From Macrotis lagotis (lineage: Eukaryota > Chordata > Mammalia > Peramelemorphia > Peramelidae), in contig NC_133658.1 in the NCBI RefSeq assembly GCF_037893015.1, forward strand, positions 880,470,543 through 880,534,542: a stretch of DNA of 64,000 nucleotides, in the 5' to 3' direction. This document shows positions 35,575-46,163 of this stretch, one piece after another. Under the pieces are notes generated by a model. That model was not told the DNA's origin. It did no database searches and saw only the letters and a program-made list of their open reading frames with translations. Every line of letters begins with the position of its first letter. The first letter of the stretch is position 1. Made by a program: the position numbers and the translations under genes.

Positions 35575-35610
35575 ACATACATATATACATATATATACAT
35601 ATATATCTAA
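35488..35610 (+). repeat. (GA)n-(TG)n-(ATAC) compound microsatellite
   Basis: About 26 GA units (35,488-35,540), then about 15 TG units (35,543-35,573), then alternating catatacatatatac. Confidence 0.97.
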
Positions 35611-36026
35611 AAAACTATATAAGTAAGTAGGGATAGGATTAGGGATTGGATATAGGATTTCACTGGTATAAGGAACAAATTCCTACAAAAGGCAGATTGG
35701 ATTTTTCTCTGCAATTTAAGAAACTTAAGAGAGTTTCCTGGGGCATTCAGAGGTTAATAGACTCAGCCAGTATAACCCAGACAGGAGATGTCAGGGTTGG
35801 GACTGGAACCCAGAACTTTCTGGCCTTAAGAAATTATATATAAATTAAACTACATGCTAGTGGAGACAACACAAAAATCACTGCTTCAATATGAAAATAG
35901 TTCTGCTTTGGCAAAATGTCCCAAACAGAAGGAAGCATCAAGGCAAAGGACAAAAGATTAGCGTGAGCCAGATGTGCAGTGGTCTGAACACAGCACCTGA
36001 AGTCAGGAAGACCTGAGATAGGACAC

Positions 36027-36027
<1 letters not shown>
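35611..36027. other. Unassigned sequence
   Basis: 35,690-35,835 has a weak SINE-like trace; otherwise unique. Confidence 0.4.

Positions 36028-36076
<49 letters not shown>
36028..36076 (+). repeat. (TAA)n microsatellite
   Basis: About 16 TAA units at the start of an inverted old SINE. Confidence 0.97.
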
Positions 36077-36078
<2 letters not shown>

Positions 36079-36310
36079 TAATAGTTAGCATTTATATAAT
36101 GTTCTAAGGTTTGTAAAATCTTGCACAAATTATCTCTCATTGAATCTTCACCATCATCTTGGGAAGGACTCTTATTTGATAGATAAGGAAATTGAGGTAC
36201 ATGGAGGCCAAGTGATTTATATCCAGCTAGAAAGTGTCTGAAGCCCAATTTGAACTTAGGTCTTCCTGCTCAAGGCCCAGAGGCCTATCCATTGTGCTAG
36301 TTAGCTGCCT
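36077..36310 (-). repeat. Old MIR/Mon-type SINE
   Basis: agcatttatataatgttcta, aaggaaattgaggtacatgg, aacttaggtcttcctg, ccattgtgctagttagctgc. Confidence 0.75.
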
Positions 36311-36482
36311 TTGTACTTATGTATGACTCTGGACAGACCACTTAACTTTTGCCTACCTCAGTTTCCTCATTGGTAAAATGGGGATTACAATAATACCTAC
36401 CACCTAGGGCTTTTGTGAAGATCAAGTGAGATCATATTTGTAAAGAGTCTGAACAACCTTAAAGCCCTATATAAAAGCTTTT
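36311..36482 (+). repeat. Old MIR/Mon-type SINE
   Basis: gacagaccacttaacttttg, cctcagtttcctcattggta, gatcaagtgagatcatattt, ccttaaagccctatataaa. It lies head-to-head with the preceding inverted copy. Confidence 0.75.

Positions 36483-36531
<49 letters not shown>
36483..36531 (+). repeat. (ATC)n microsatellite
   Basis: About 16 ATC units at the 3' end of the SINE. Confidence 0.97.
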
Positions 36532-38775
36532 ATTCTAAAATTTCAGGCTAGGCTTGCCTACAAGTTCCGTCATTGAGAATCATCCAGAGACTTTGCATGA
36601 AAATTTGCAGAACCACCTGCTTGCAATTTAGATACACACTCTGGTCCATCTCATGAAAATTAGAAAATAAGACTAGGTATGAGACAGGTACACATTTCAA
36701 TGCAAATGAACACATTGGTTACAAATGAGTTTAGTCATTGGCTGGAAAAAAACAATTAAAAGTTACTTGTGGCAAAAAATTCACCTTTCCTTATATTCAA
36801 AACATCAAAGGTTTTCATTTAAAAAAATAAATTTGAGAAGAATGGGAAAAATGGAGAATATTTCAAAATGCAAAAGAGAAATAAATATCTTGTTAGTTTG
36901 CAACTGAAGGCTTTTTAACTTTGTCCTTAAATGCTATGTCAGGAACTCTTTATCTTCTTACACTAATTAATTAAAGACAATGAAAAAAAATAAATGAAAC
37001 TCAACCTGGGAGAACAAAGTTGAAGCAACTATGGCACTGGGGACTTTGTAGGGTTTAACTACATCGGGAAATAATTACACAATATTTTCCAGAAGTGAAA
37101 CTGCGAGGCTAACTGGAAAAAATGTGGAAACATTTAGTTAGAACAGTAGAGCAAGGTATTAAAGCCCCTTTTATGGGGTTAACTCTGTAGGAAAATATGC
37201 AAATAATTAGATCTTTAAATGTGTTTTTAATCACAATCCTAGGATAAAAGTCAGAGGTACCATTTGGTATTGCTGACTTTTCTTGAAAACCCCTGTTCTG
37301 CTGAGCAACAATGATTCTAATGTCCACGTCACCATGAAGGCTCAGACTGACAAAGAAGATACTACAGAAAAATGTTTTTCTAGCTCCCTGAACAGCTTTC
37401 CTTAGACCATTGAAAACGCATAGAGTCACGATGCTGGATCCCCGTGCCCCGCCTTCCCGTTGGGTGGGGGCCCACGGCTTCATCTTTTTAGATCTAAGCC
37501 CATGAGCCCCAGCATCTTGGCATCTTTCTTGTGAATTCCAAGGGCGGCCTGGCAGCGATTTTGCCAATTTTGTTCTGATGCTCATTTCAGGCTTATTTTC
37601 TCACCAGGAGCCCTCTAACACTTCATGGCAACATCTCTTGGATAATACATTTTTGGCCCAAGTTGTTCTATTGAGAAAAAGAATTTCCCAAGGATCAAAA
37701 AGTGGATCAACTCAAACTAGGAAATAAGTCTTAAAAGAACAATGTGCAATCATTTATAATCTCATTTAACCCTTGACAAAAAGAAATCACAAAGTAAACA
37801 GGGAAGTGTTGTACAAATGCCGACTTACTCAACTGCTGTCACTCTTAACACCCAGGCAGAGTTTTATTGATTCTGAAGAGGGTGGCTAAGAACCTCGTAT
37901 GGAATGGAAATATCCTGACTTAGTTTGTAGAAAGGCCAAGACTTCCATGAATGGAAAGCAAGGGTAGGAAGAGACAAGGCAGCTACTGAGCAGAGGCAAC
38001 AAAACATCAGGCAAAAATGCTCAGAGAATAAAGATGCCTCCATCTGAATGAGACTGCATGCGGAAATTAGGAAAAGTGGAATTAATGATTAGAACTGGGA
38101 CCATGATTAAAACAGCAAGAAGATCAATGGTTCTCTGTGACTTTTTTCTCCCAAAGATTTCAAAAGGTTGAGGACTTGATACATCTTCTACTCTCAAAAG
38201 AGAATTTCAATGAATACTAAAGGTGGGAATTAAGGGCAAAGCTGACCTTGAGAGAAGCTGCCATCTACCAGAGAGGCAATACATTAATTCCTTCTGCAGC
38301 TGGATTTGGTCCCTGATGTTTGCATCTAAACACTGCTCTAACAGTGTTATACTGTAATACTGAACAGCATTAGTCAATTTATTCCAGTATTATTTGTGAC
38401 AATCCCACTTGAGAATTAGGGATTACAGATTAGGAATTTACCTCAGATATCCTAATAAATAATTATAAAATGTTGACCATCCCATCATTTTCATCAGCCT
38501 CCATTTGCTTAGAGGAACTGAACAGACATTAAAAAATGAATCCAGGGTTTCTTTCTACTCAATAAGAATAAATAATTGGTTTCTCAGGCAAATGACGTTT
38601 TAAAAGGCTATTTTAACTGAATTTCAAAACTAACATTTAGGGCAAAGATCCTTTGCCAGTTTCAACAGGCTACACAGATGAACACAGTTTAATTTTCAGA
38701 TGAAAATATTCAGACCTAAAGTCGAAAGACAGAGATCTCTATGGACAAGGAGAATTATTCAGTGTTCCTACTTAC
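36532..38775 (-). other. VPS13D intron next to the 38.8-kb exon
   Basis: Largely transposon-poor unique DNA. It includes a 158-codon minus frame (37,109-37,585) with no VPS13 similarity and no matching splice sites, judged a chance frame, and a locally CpG-richer patch at about 37,420-37,560. Confidence 0.5.
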
Positions 38776-38907
38776 AACTCATCTTGAATGTTGTCAGTCA
38801 GCCTGAATAACTGCTCCTGTCCATCGGCCTGACTTTCTGAGTACCTGGGAAGCAGCCCTTGGGGTCCTGTACAACAGCGAGGTTTCCGTACTCTCTGGGC
38901 TTGGGTC
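38776..38907 (-). CDS. VPS13D: VPS13D-like, third-from-last coding exon
   Basis: A 132-nt exon too short to appear as a long open frame, found by reading the minus strand between an acceptor (ttttattcccttag before 38907) and a donor (GAGTT|GTAAGTAG at 38776/38775). One base completes an upstream codon, then 43 codons read TQAQRVRKPRCCTGPQGLL, PRYSESQADGQEQLFRLTDN, IQDE. The final TT joins the C of the next exon to give Phe, so the reading is continuous into FIAVEN. The RxRxPR stretch followed by a short linker is where VPS13 proteins enter the C-terminal PH-like module. The downstream intron is 15,753 nt. The upstream exon, which must end with two bases of a split codon, was not found and presumably lies beyond 64,000. 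Confidence 0.9.
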
Positions 38908-39839
38908 CTAAGGGAATAAAAGATCAAAATTCACTGACATGGAAGAAATTTATTTTTTAAAAACTGAAGAGATCAGGCAGAACCAGGGCTTCAATCTCTG
39001 CTCTGTCACTCCCTACCTTCATTCCTTTCTGCTACACCAAAGAATCTTTTGAGCTCCACTGTTTTATTGCTTTGCTAAATTCACTGTGCACACTGTTTTC
39101 CTGGCTCTGCTTTCTTTCCTTGATACATAACTTCTTGCAAGTCCTCCTATGCTTCTCTATATTCATCTTGTTTTAATAGAACAGTAAAATTCCTTAACAT
39201 TTATATAGCACATGAGTCCAACTTTATTTCCAGTTCATTTACACTTGTTTTCATTTGTATTTTTCTTATTAGCGATTTGGAGCATTCTTTCATATGGTTG
39301 GTTTACAAAAAGTAGGCACATCTTCATTTGAAAGCTATCTACTCATAGTCATTGATCATTTACCATTTGAGAGCTGTTCAATTGTATTTTACTACTGTCT
39401 TCTCTGGAAAATATCAAACAAAAATGGCTAATGGGATGTCAGTAATCATGACAAGTGAGTAAGTGGTAAGACTCAAGCACCTAGATGAACTTTGCTTAAG
39501 CAAGGGTATTCCAGGATAATCAGCTATCTGCCAGACATGATAGTTAGCACTTAAGTACTATGTCATTCAATTCAGTCCTTACAGGTTGGGATTTATATTT
39601 AAAAATAATTACAAAATGTTGATCAAAGATCATGATAATAGAAGTCACATAGTAATCACATAGACGGTTTATCAGCTGGTAGAAAAGCAATTTGGAGTGA
39701 TGGAAAGAATGCTATGCATAGAATCAAGAAAAGTTGGCTACAAATTCTTCCTCTAACATTTACTAGCTGAGTGACCCTGGACAAGTCATTTAATTGCTCA
39801 GTTTTGTTTGCAATTTTCTAATGCTCATCTCCTAAGTCA
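38908..39839 (-). other. Intron upstream of the 38.8-kb exon
   Basis: Begins with the polypyrimidine/AG acceptor. The rest contains degraded repeat-like AT-rich DNA (39,030-39,330 has L1-antisense-like traces) and no further exon. Confidence 0.45.
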
Positions 39840-40230
39840 CAGACAGATCATTCTATCATTGGCATTTTTATTGGCAGATATCAAATCTGCAGATGACACA
39901 AAAATGAGGGAGATAGAAAACTCTGCTGAATCTAATAAACTGAAATATGACAGGGATAAATATAAAATCTTAGAAATGGATCCAAAAGACCAATTTCATG
40001 AGTTGGGTGAGTGACTGGATAGCAATTTGTCTGAAAATTATCTGGTGAAAAGGAAAGGTGATAATAGGCTGTGTTTGATGGCTCAGCTTCTATATGTCAT
40101 GCTAAGGAAAAGGTGGTGACAGTCCTTTGGTCCTCTATGTTGGTTCGTTCAAATTTAGAATATTCTCTAGACCTCACTATTTATGAAGGATATTGATAAA
40201 TGGATACTTATAAAAATATATGTACTACAC
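39840..40230 (+). mobile_element. CR1/L3-type LINE reverse-transcriptase fragment
   Basis: The plus frame reads SADDTKMREI ... KLKYDRDKYKILEM ... QFHELGE, matching the order of the CR1/L3 RT motif xADDTKL ... KFNxxKCKVLxLG ... xYxLG. The first catalytic-box residue is changed (F/Y to S), so the copy is dead. Confidence 0.7.
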
Positions 40231-40629
40231 TAGATAGCCACTGAGCTCTCTTTCAGTGCAGAGATTTAATGGGCTTTGTGATTCTCTGAACAAACAACTA
40301 AAAGGACCTGAAGTATAATGGTGATCTGGTTTTGAATGGTCACAAGTCCAAAAGAGAAATAGTCATGAATATGACTTGACCATTCTGGGCTTTCATCAGA
40401 ACTAGACAGGCAGACTGAGGGTTAAGATGTGATAAAAAAAAATGACTAAATGTTTTTGTTTTTTATTTTTTCTTTTAGGTGTAGACTAACAATTTATATG
40501 GTATAAATGGTATATAATAATTAAATTCCAAATAGGGATAACCTAAGTATAAAAGGTCACATAATAAAAAAAAAATAGAGGAAACAGGAAGAAGGTACCA
40601 TTTATATCTCTCTGTCTTTGGAGGAAATT
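40231..40629. other. Unassigned intronic sequence
   Basis: AT-rich; no gene or confident repeat. Confidence 0.4.
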
Positions 40630-41590
40630 CTTTTAAAAAAAATTATTAATTTATTTTTGAATTTTACAATTTTCCCCTGAATCTCACTTCCTTTCCCCTA
40701 CCCCCCCACAGAAGGCAGTCTGTTAGTCTTTACATTGTTTCCATGTTGTACATTGATCTAAGTTGAAAGTGTTGAGAGAGATGGGGTGGCTAGGTGGCAC
40801 AGTGGATAGAGCACCAGCCCTGGAGTCAGGAGTACCTGAGTTCAAATCCAGCCTCAGACACTTAATAATTACCTAGTTGTGTGGCCTTGGGCAAGCCACT
40901 TAACCCTATTTGCCTTGCAAAAGAAAAAACCTAAAGAAAGTGTTGAGAGAGATATCATATCCTTAAAGGGAAAATAATGAAATATGAGAGATTGCACTGA
41001 TGGAAAGAGCAAGTCCATCAAGGTTGATTATCACCCCCATGTTGCTGTTACGGTGTACAATGTTCTTGTGGTTCTACTCATCTCTCTCAGCATCAGTTCA
41101 TACAAATCCTTCCAGGCTTCTCTGAATTCCTATCCCTCCTGGTTTCTAAAAGAACAATAGTGTTCCATACCATACATATACCACAATTTGTTCAGTCATT
41201 CCCCAATTGATGGATATTCACTCAATTTCCAATTCTTTGCCACCATAAAGTAATGTTTTTACCCTTTGTTAATGATTGTTTCAGGTATAGACCCAGGAGT
41301 GGTATTGCTGGATCAAAGGGTATGCACATTTTTATTGCCCTTTGGGTGTAATTTCAAATTGCTCTACAGAAAGGCTGGATGAGTTCACAGTTCCACCAAC
41401 AATGTATTAATGTCCCAGATTTCCCACATCCCTTCCAACATTGATCATTGTCCTTTCTGGTCATGTTGGCCAATGTGAGAGGTGTGAGGTGGTACCTCAG
41501 AGATGCTTTAATTTGCATTTCTCTAATAAGTAATGATTTAGAGCAATTTTTCATATGACTATAGATCACTTTGATTTCCTCATCTGTACA
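40630..41590 (-). mobile_element. L1 LINE, 5'-truncated, ORF2 C-terminus plus 3' UTR
   Basis: On the minus strand 41,569-41,354 encodes the L1 ORF2 C-terminal block (IREMQIKASLRYHLTPL, CWKGCGKSGTLIHCWWNCEL). The 3' UTR runs left to the element end near 40,640 and is split by a SINE. No intact ORF remains. Confidence 0.88.
40783..40936 (+). repeat. CORE-SINE inserted in L1
   Basis: Complete near-consensus copy with a perfect 17-bp target-site duplication aaagtgttgagagagat (40,766-40,782 and 40,937-40,953). Confidence 0.97.
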
Positions 41591-41689
41591 GTGTTAACCA
41601 ACAATCTGTACAGTTCTTAACCAACAATGCTTCCACCTAAAGAGAAGAACAGTATGGACATCTCATTTCCTATCTGGCTACATTCATTT

Positions 41690-41930
41690 TGGAATTTTTT
41701 TGACTTCTCCAGTTGTAACAATTTTTTGACTTCTCTGCCATATCTTCACCAAATACCTTCCCTCCCATCCCCCAACTTTTTAGGCTTTCCTTTCTGCACT
41801 ATCTTTTCCTCATAAGATTATCAGCTTCGAGAATGAGGACCACTTTTCTTATATCCCCAGGGCTTAGTATAAGGACTGGCACATAGTAGGAGCTTAATAA
41901 ATGTTTACTGACTAATACTGATTATTGAAG
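41690..41930 (+). mobile_element. L2-type 3' end
   Basis: gacttctccagttgtaacaa ... ccccagggcttagtataagg, ctggcacatagtaggagctt, aataaatgtttactgac. Confidence 0.65.
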
Positions 41931-43090
41931 GTCAGCAGAGAAATTGGGGCAAGACAGGTAGATTTGAGAATGATGATAATTAGATCCCATTAAGTTGATG
42001 AAATCACCAAGTGAAATAGTATAGAGGGGAAAGAGTCCAGAACAGACCTCTGAAGGACACTTATGGTTAAAGTGCATGACTAGAATGAAGGTCCAGCAAA
42101 GAAGACTGAGAAAGAGCAGTTAATATAGGTAAGAAGAGAATCAGGAGTGAAGTCCTGAAAACCTGGAGAAAAGAGAATATCAAGGAAGAAAGCATGATCA
42201 ACAATGTTATAGGCTAGAGAGGTCAGGGAAAATGAGAACTGATCAAAGGCCATTGATTGACAATTAAGACATCATTAATTTGGATCAATGTACAACATGG
42301 AAACAAAGTAAAGACTGACAAATTGTTTTCTGTGGGGGTGGGGTGGGGGAGGGAAGTAAGATTGGGAGAAAAATTGTAAAACTCAAAATAAATAAAATCT
42401 TTAATAAGACAATTAAGAGATCATTAGTAGCACTGGAGAGAATACTTTTGGTGGAATGATGGGATCAGAAGTCAGATTATAGACAGTTAAGACAGAAAGG
42501 AGAGAGTTACCTCTCTTTTCAAGGAGTTTGGCTAACAAGGTCTAAGAGATAGCTAATGGAAATGGAAGGATCAAGTGATATTTTTTTGAGATGGAGGAGA
42601 CACAGGCATGTCTGTAGACATCAAGAGTGAAGATAAATGATAAAGAAATGACAGAGGGAACACTGTTGGAGGAGACAAGATAAAAGAAGATCTCTTGTGC
42701 AGGATTTCCTCTGATGAGGAGTAGGGACATCTCTTTGTCTAAGACATGGGGTGAAGGAGATAGCAGCATAAGACATCTGAGTGATATGAAATGAGGAAGA
42801 GGAGAGAAAAAGGAGCTCAAGGTAAATGACTTCCATTTTTTTTAATATAAAGCATGATTCATGCTGAGAGGGTAGGAGGATAAGAACCATGGGAAGTTTG
42901 GGGAGGGATGAAAAGGTTTGGAAGAGCTGTTGTGAAGAGTGGGCCAATGAACTGGTGAAGGAGGTATAGCAGAATCACCAAGCAACAGTAAGGGTCCAGT
43001 TGAGGTTGTATAAAATAAATCTGTAGTGGACCTGGTCAGAACAGTTTTATTAAGAAGCCATGAACCTCTGAAATGATCATGAGTGTTGAA
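41931..43090 (-). mobile_element. L2/CR1-type LINE, split by an L1 tail
   Basis: Antisense copy of the same L2 element as at 11.4 kb (gatcaccaagtgaaatagta, cctggagaaaagagaatatc, ggaagagctgttgtgaagag). A short L1 3' end interrupts it at 42,283-42,407. Confidence 0.78.
42283..42407 (+). mobile_element. L1 3' end, severely 5'-truncated
   Basis: atcaatgtacaacatggaaa...aaaattgtaaaactcaaaat, the same 3' end as the L1 at 40.64 kb in the opposite orientation. Flanking gacaattaaga occurs on both sides, consistent with a target-site duplication. Confidence 0.8.
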
Positions 43091-43993
43091 GACCTTACTA
43101 AAAAAGGTTAGTTACTTCTATAATTTTTCTTTGGTTAGGGTGAACTGGTGATCCAAGGAGATAGGGAAAGGCCTTGTCTTCTGTATCTAAATGCTTGGAA
43201 TTACCATCTCAAGGTAAATAAAGCCATAATAATAAATAAAAATGTTTTTCCTAATATTACTGTATATCTGCATGAGCAGATAATTACATGAGCATGTAAT
43301 TAGTTTTTGAACCAATCACCTTTTTTCAGTGCCTTTCCTAATGCCTCAGTGACACAATCTTGCTTTCACTTTCAATTTATCATCTTCTAACTTGAAAACA
43401 GTAAACCTACTCTAAATTGGAGAGTATGAAACCACAGAGCAGCTCCCTTGCATCTATAAACTGTTTATTTGTTTAATTTCTTTTAGCCATCTTATTAAAC
43501 ATGCTGCAAACTCCTCCTTCTTTCCCTAAGGTCTTCTCTCTTGTGACTAGCCCAACACTGAGCTAAGTTTTCATAATTCTGAATCTTATGTGAACAAAGT
43601 CAGCTGGTTGAAGCTTATGGTGGCAGTCAAGGTTTGCTAATTCCTCCCACTAAGAAGAAAATAGAAACAAATTTCAGTTGTTTTCTCAAAAGGGAAATTT
43701 CTTTTATTTCATTCCCAGGATCATATAAGAAGACAGGTGATGTGCTCTTGCTCAGAAGTAGGAGGGAAGGGGTTGTTCTCTACATGTCTCATTCATCCTT
43801 AAAATCCTATGACTTATGGCATCTGACTCCCTTAGTCACATTTGTCACCTGTATTCACTCCAGATGTATTAATATCTATTGTCTCTTTCAATCCAATGTG
43901 CTCATTCCCATCTCACAAAATTCTATTATATACCACTGCCTCTTTCTGGAAAATTCAAACTCCTGTCCTCCTAGTCAGTGCTCTATTCACTGA
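43091..43993. other. Unassigned intronic sequence
   Basis: No gene. The 119-codon plus frame (43,634-43,993) has no recognisable domain. Confidence 0.4.
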
Positions 43994-44243
43994 GTTCAAA
44001 TCTGGACTCAGACACTCAACACTTACAAGCTATGTGACCTTGGGCAAGTCACTTCACCCTGACTGCCTCGAATCCAGGACCATCTCCAAACTTCTTATCC
44101 ATGTCTAACCACTGGACCCAGATGCCTCCATAGGAGAAAATGAAGCTGATGACTCAGCACAGCACCCCTTCACTCAAATCCAATTCATGTGCTTGTCATG
44201 GCATCTTGGTCTTCTTTGAAAATGCAGGACAAACATCATTAAG
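43994..44243 (+). repeat. Long-tailed SINE, head-truncated
   Basis: Starts at the B-box region (gagttcaaatctggactcag) and carries the long tail (ctggacccagatgcc ... caattcatgtgcttgtcatg ... gcaggacaaacatcatta), as at 4.4 kb. Confidence 0.82.
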
Positions 44244-44429
44244 AGCTTATTTACATAATGTGGCCAACTTTATTCCTTCTCAATTTACTGATTTGGTGAG
44301 GGCAATGTGTTGGTACTGAACTTTCTGAGGAGTTGGGAAGTGTCCAAAACCCCACCCTTCTGAGCTCCTCCTAGTAACAGTGACACTCCCTTGATAGACA
44401 CTCTTGACATAATGGGTCTGTTTTGTGCA

Positions 44430-44565
44430 CATGTTGCAACTCTGTCTTCCTCAAGAGTTGTTTAGCCAAGGGTCTGTGGTGGATTTAATTGCCACCAGCT
44501 GGGAGTTTGCCGGCCATTTTAAGCCCTCAGCTGCTGTGGTTTATGAATTTCACAGTATATACAAA
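44430..44565. promoter_or_regulatory. Candidate conserved noncoding element
   Basis: Non-repetitive block with a dense set of factor-like words: TTAATTG (44,485-44,491), E-boxes CAGCTG (44,496-44,501 and 44,528-44,533) and RUNX-like TGTGGTTT (44,535-44,542). Conservation is inferred from the texture only. Confidence 0.3.
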
Positions 44566-45590
44566 GAAGTAGGCCTTCCAATCAACCAGTTAATCTGAAA
44601 TGTCATCACAAAATGAATTTGTACTTTGAACTCTATGAAAAGGTAAGGGCTTCAGCTGTGCAGTGATGCTAAGGCACCAGTGCTCTTACCACATCAGCTC
44701 CACCTCCCCAGGGAAGAAGCTGCTGATATGGCAAATGATAGAACACAGATACCTAACCATCAAGAGGAATCAGCATAGAACAAGTCTCCATCTGTCCTTT
44801 GCTACCAGCTGGGCCTGGCCTGAAAATACACTTGGAGTTCTAAAACATGATAAAAAGGGAAACAAAAACAATCTGTTCTTATTTCTTTAAGCCATACTGG
44901 ACTTAAATAAGATAACATGGGTAGATGTAGGTTTTCCACTCAGTTATTCATAAGGTCATTTATTCATAGCTCTAGAGGTGGAAAAAACTCCAGGGTCATC
45001 TAGGCTGACTCTAGGTGAACAGATGAGGCCCAGGGAGGGAAAGTTGCATGTCCAAGGACACATAGGCAGTAAGCATTAGATGAGGATTTGAATTTGGATT
45101 GTCTCAATCCAGAATTAGTACTCATACTCTTGCCCCAGGTTACCATTTGGAGGTCAGCTCATTGTCTTGCTCCCATTGTGTGAGGGGTAATCATGTTAAC
45201 AGGATTACTGCTCAGCATGAATGCAGTGTGAAATATAAAGTGTTGGTATTCTGGACACAAATCTGTCTTCCATGATCACTATCAACTGATTCATTTGCAT
45301 TAATGATCAGAAAATTAGGCTATGGCATGGTACTGATCACTTGCAAGCCCTTATAAGTTGATGTCTATTACCAATTCCCAAGTCACTTGAGAGGCTGTGC
45401 CAACATTCTAACTTTCAACCTTTAATTGCGTATTTGCTTAACCAATGGTTGTCTTCTTCATTAGAGGCTAAAGGCATATCCAAATTATTTTAAGCCTGGC
45501 AAAGTGATAAACTACTTACTTTTTTTTTTGAGGGGGGGAAAGGGGGAGAAAGTTGATACCAATGACTAATTTTCAGTATTAATCAAGAAT
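44566..45590. other. Unassigned, one MIR remnant
   Basis: 44,960-45,135 is a minus MIR-like core (aacagatgaggcccagggag). 44,680-44,830 was tested as a minus-strand exon and rejected because all frames contain stops. Confidence 0.45.
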
Positions 45591-46055
45591 GCTAGACTCT
45601 GGAGACTAGAGATAGCCATGCTTGAATCCCTTCCCTATATTAGTTGTGCAGTGGTGGTTACCTCTCTGAATCACAATTTTCTTAACTGTTCATTAAAGAT
45701 ATTTGCTTTATCTCACAGGTTGTTGTGAGGGAAACACTTTGTAAAATGTAAAGCATCATATGACTATGAATTATTATTTCACCTCTTAGTGTGTTAAGAG
45801 TCCTTAAAGAGAGACAGGAAGGTGTAGAGGAAAGAGAACTGGAAACTTGGGAGTCATGAGAGTTATACTCAAATACTGCCTCTGATATTTATAATGTATG
45901 TGTGCATGGGTTAGTTATTTAATCTCAGCTTCCTCAACTATGAAAGGGGATAACAATATCTATGATACCTACTTCCTTAAGGTTGTTGGAAGCTAATGAG
46001 GTAATATATATAAAGAGCTTGGTAAGCCATAAATTATTCTATAACTATCAGCTCT
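45591..46055 (+). repeat. Two old MIR/Mon-type SINEs
   Basis: 45,591-45,780 and 45,810-46,055, both plus: ...cacaggttgttgtgagggaa... and ...cttcctcaactatgaaaggg...gagcttggtaagcc. Confidence 0.65.
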
Positions 46056-46069
46056 TAAAGAACTTGGTT

Positions 46070-46155
46070 GGCAGCTAGGTGGTGCAGTGGATAAAGCACC
46101 GGCCCTGGAGTCAGGAGTACCTGGGTTCAAATCCAGTCTCAGACACTTAATAATT
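46070..46155 (+). repeat. CORE-SINE, 3'-truncated, no A tail
   Basis: Near-consensus head and box up to cacttaataatt, then stops. The direct repeat acttggtt lies on both sides (46,062-46,069 and 46,156-46,163). Confidence 0.9.
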
Positions 46156-46163
46156 ACTTGGTT

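Noticed and set aside
37109..37585. 158-codon open frame on the VPS13D strand, between two VPS13D exons
   Set aside because: It has no resemblance to VPS13 proteins, and the flanking exons already join in frame without it. Among thousands of frames in 64 kb, one or more of this length is expected by chance.
44685..44840. Possible minus-strand exon with a GTAAGA donor near 44,690
   Set aside because: All three frames between plausible acceptors and the donor contain stop codons.
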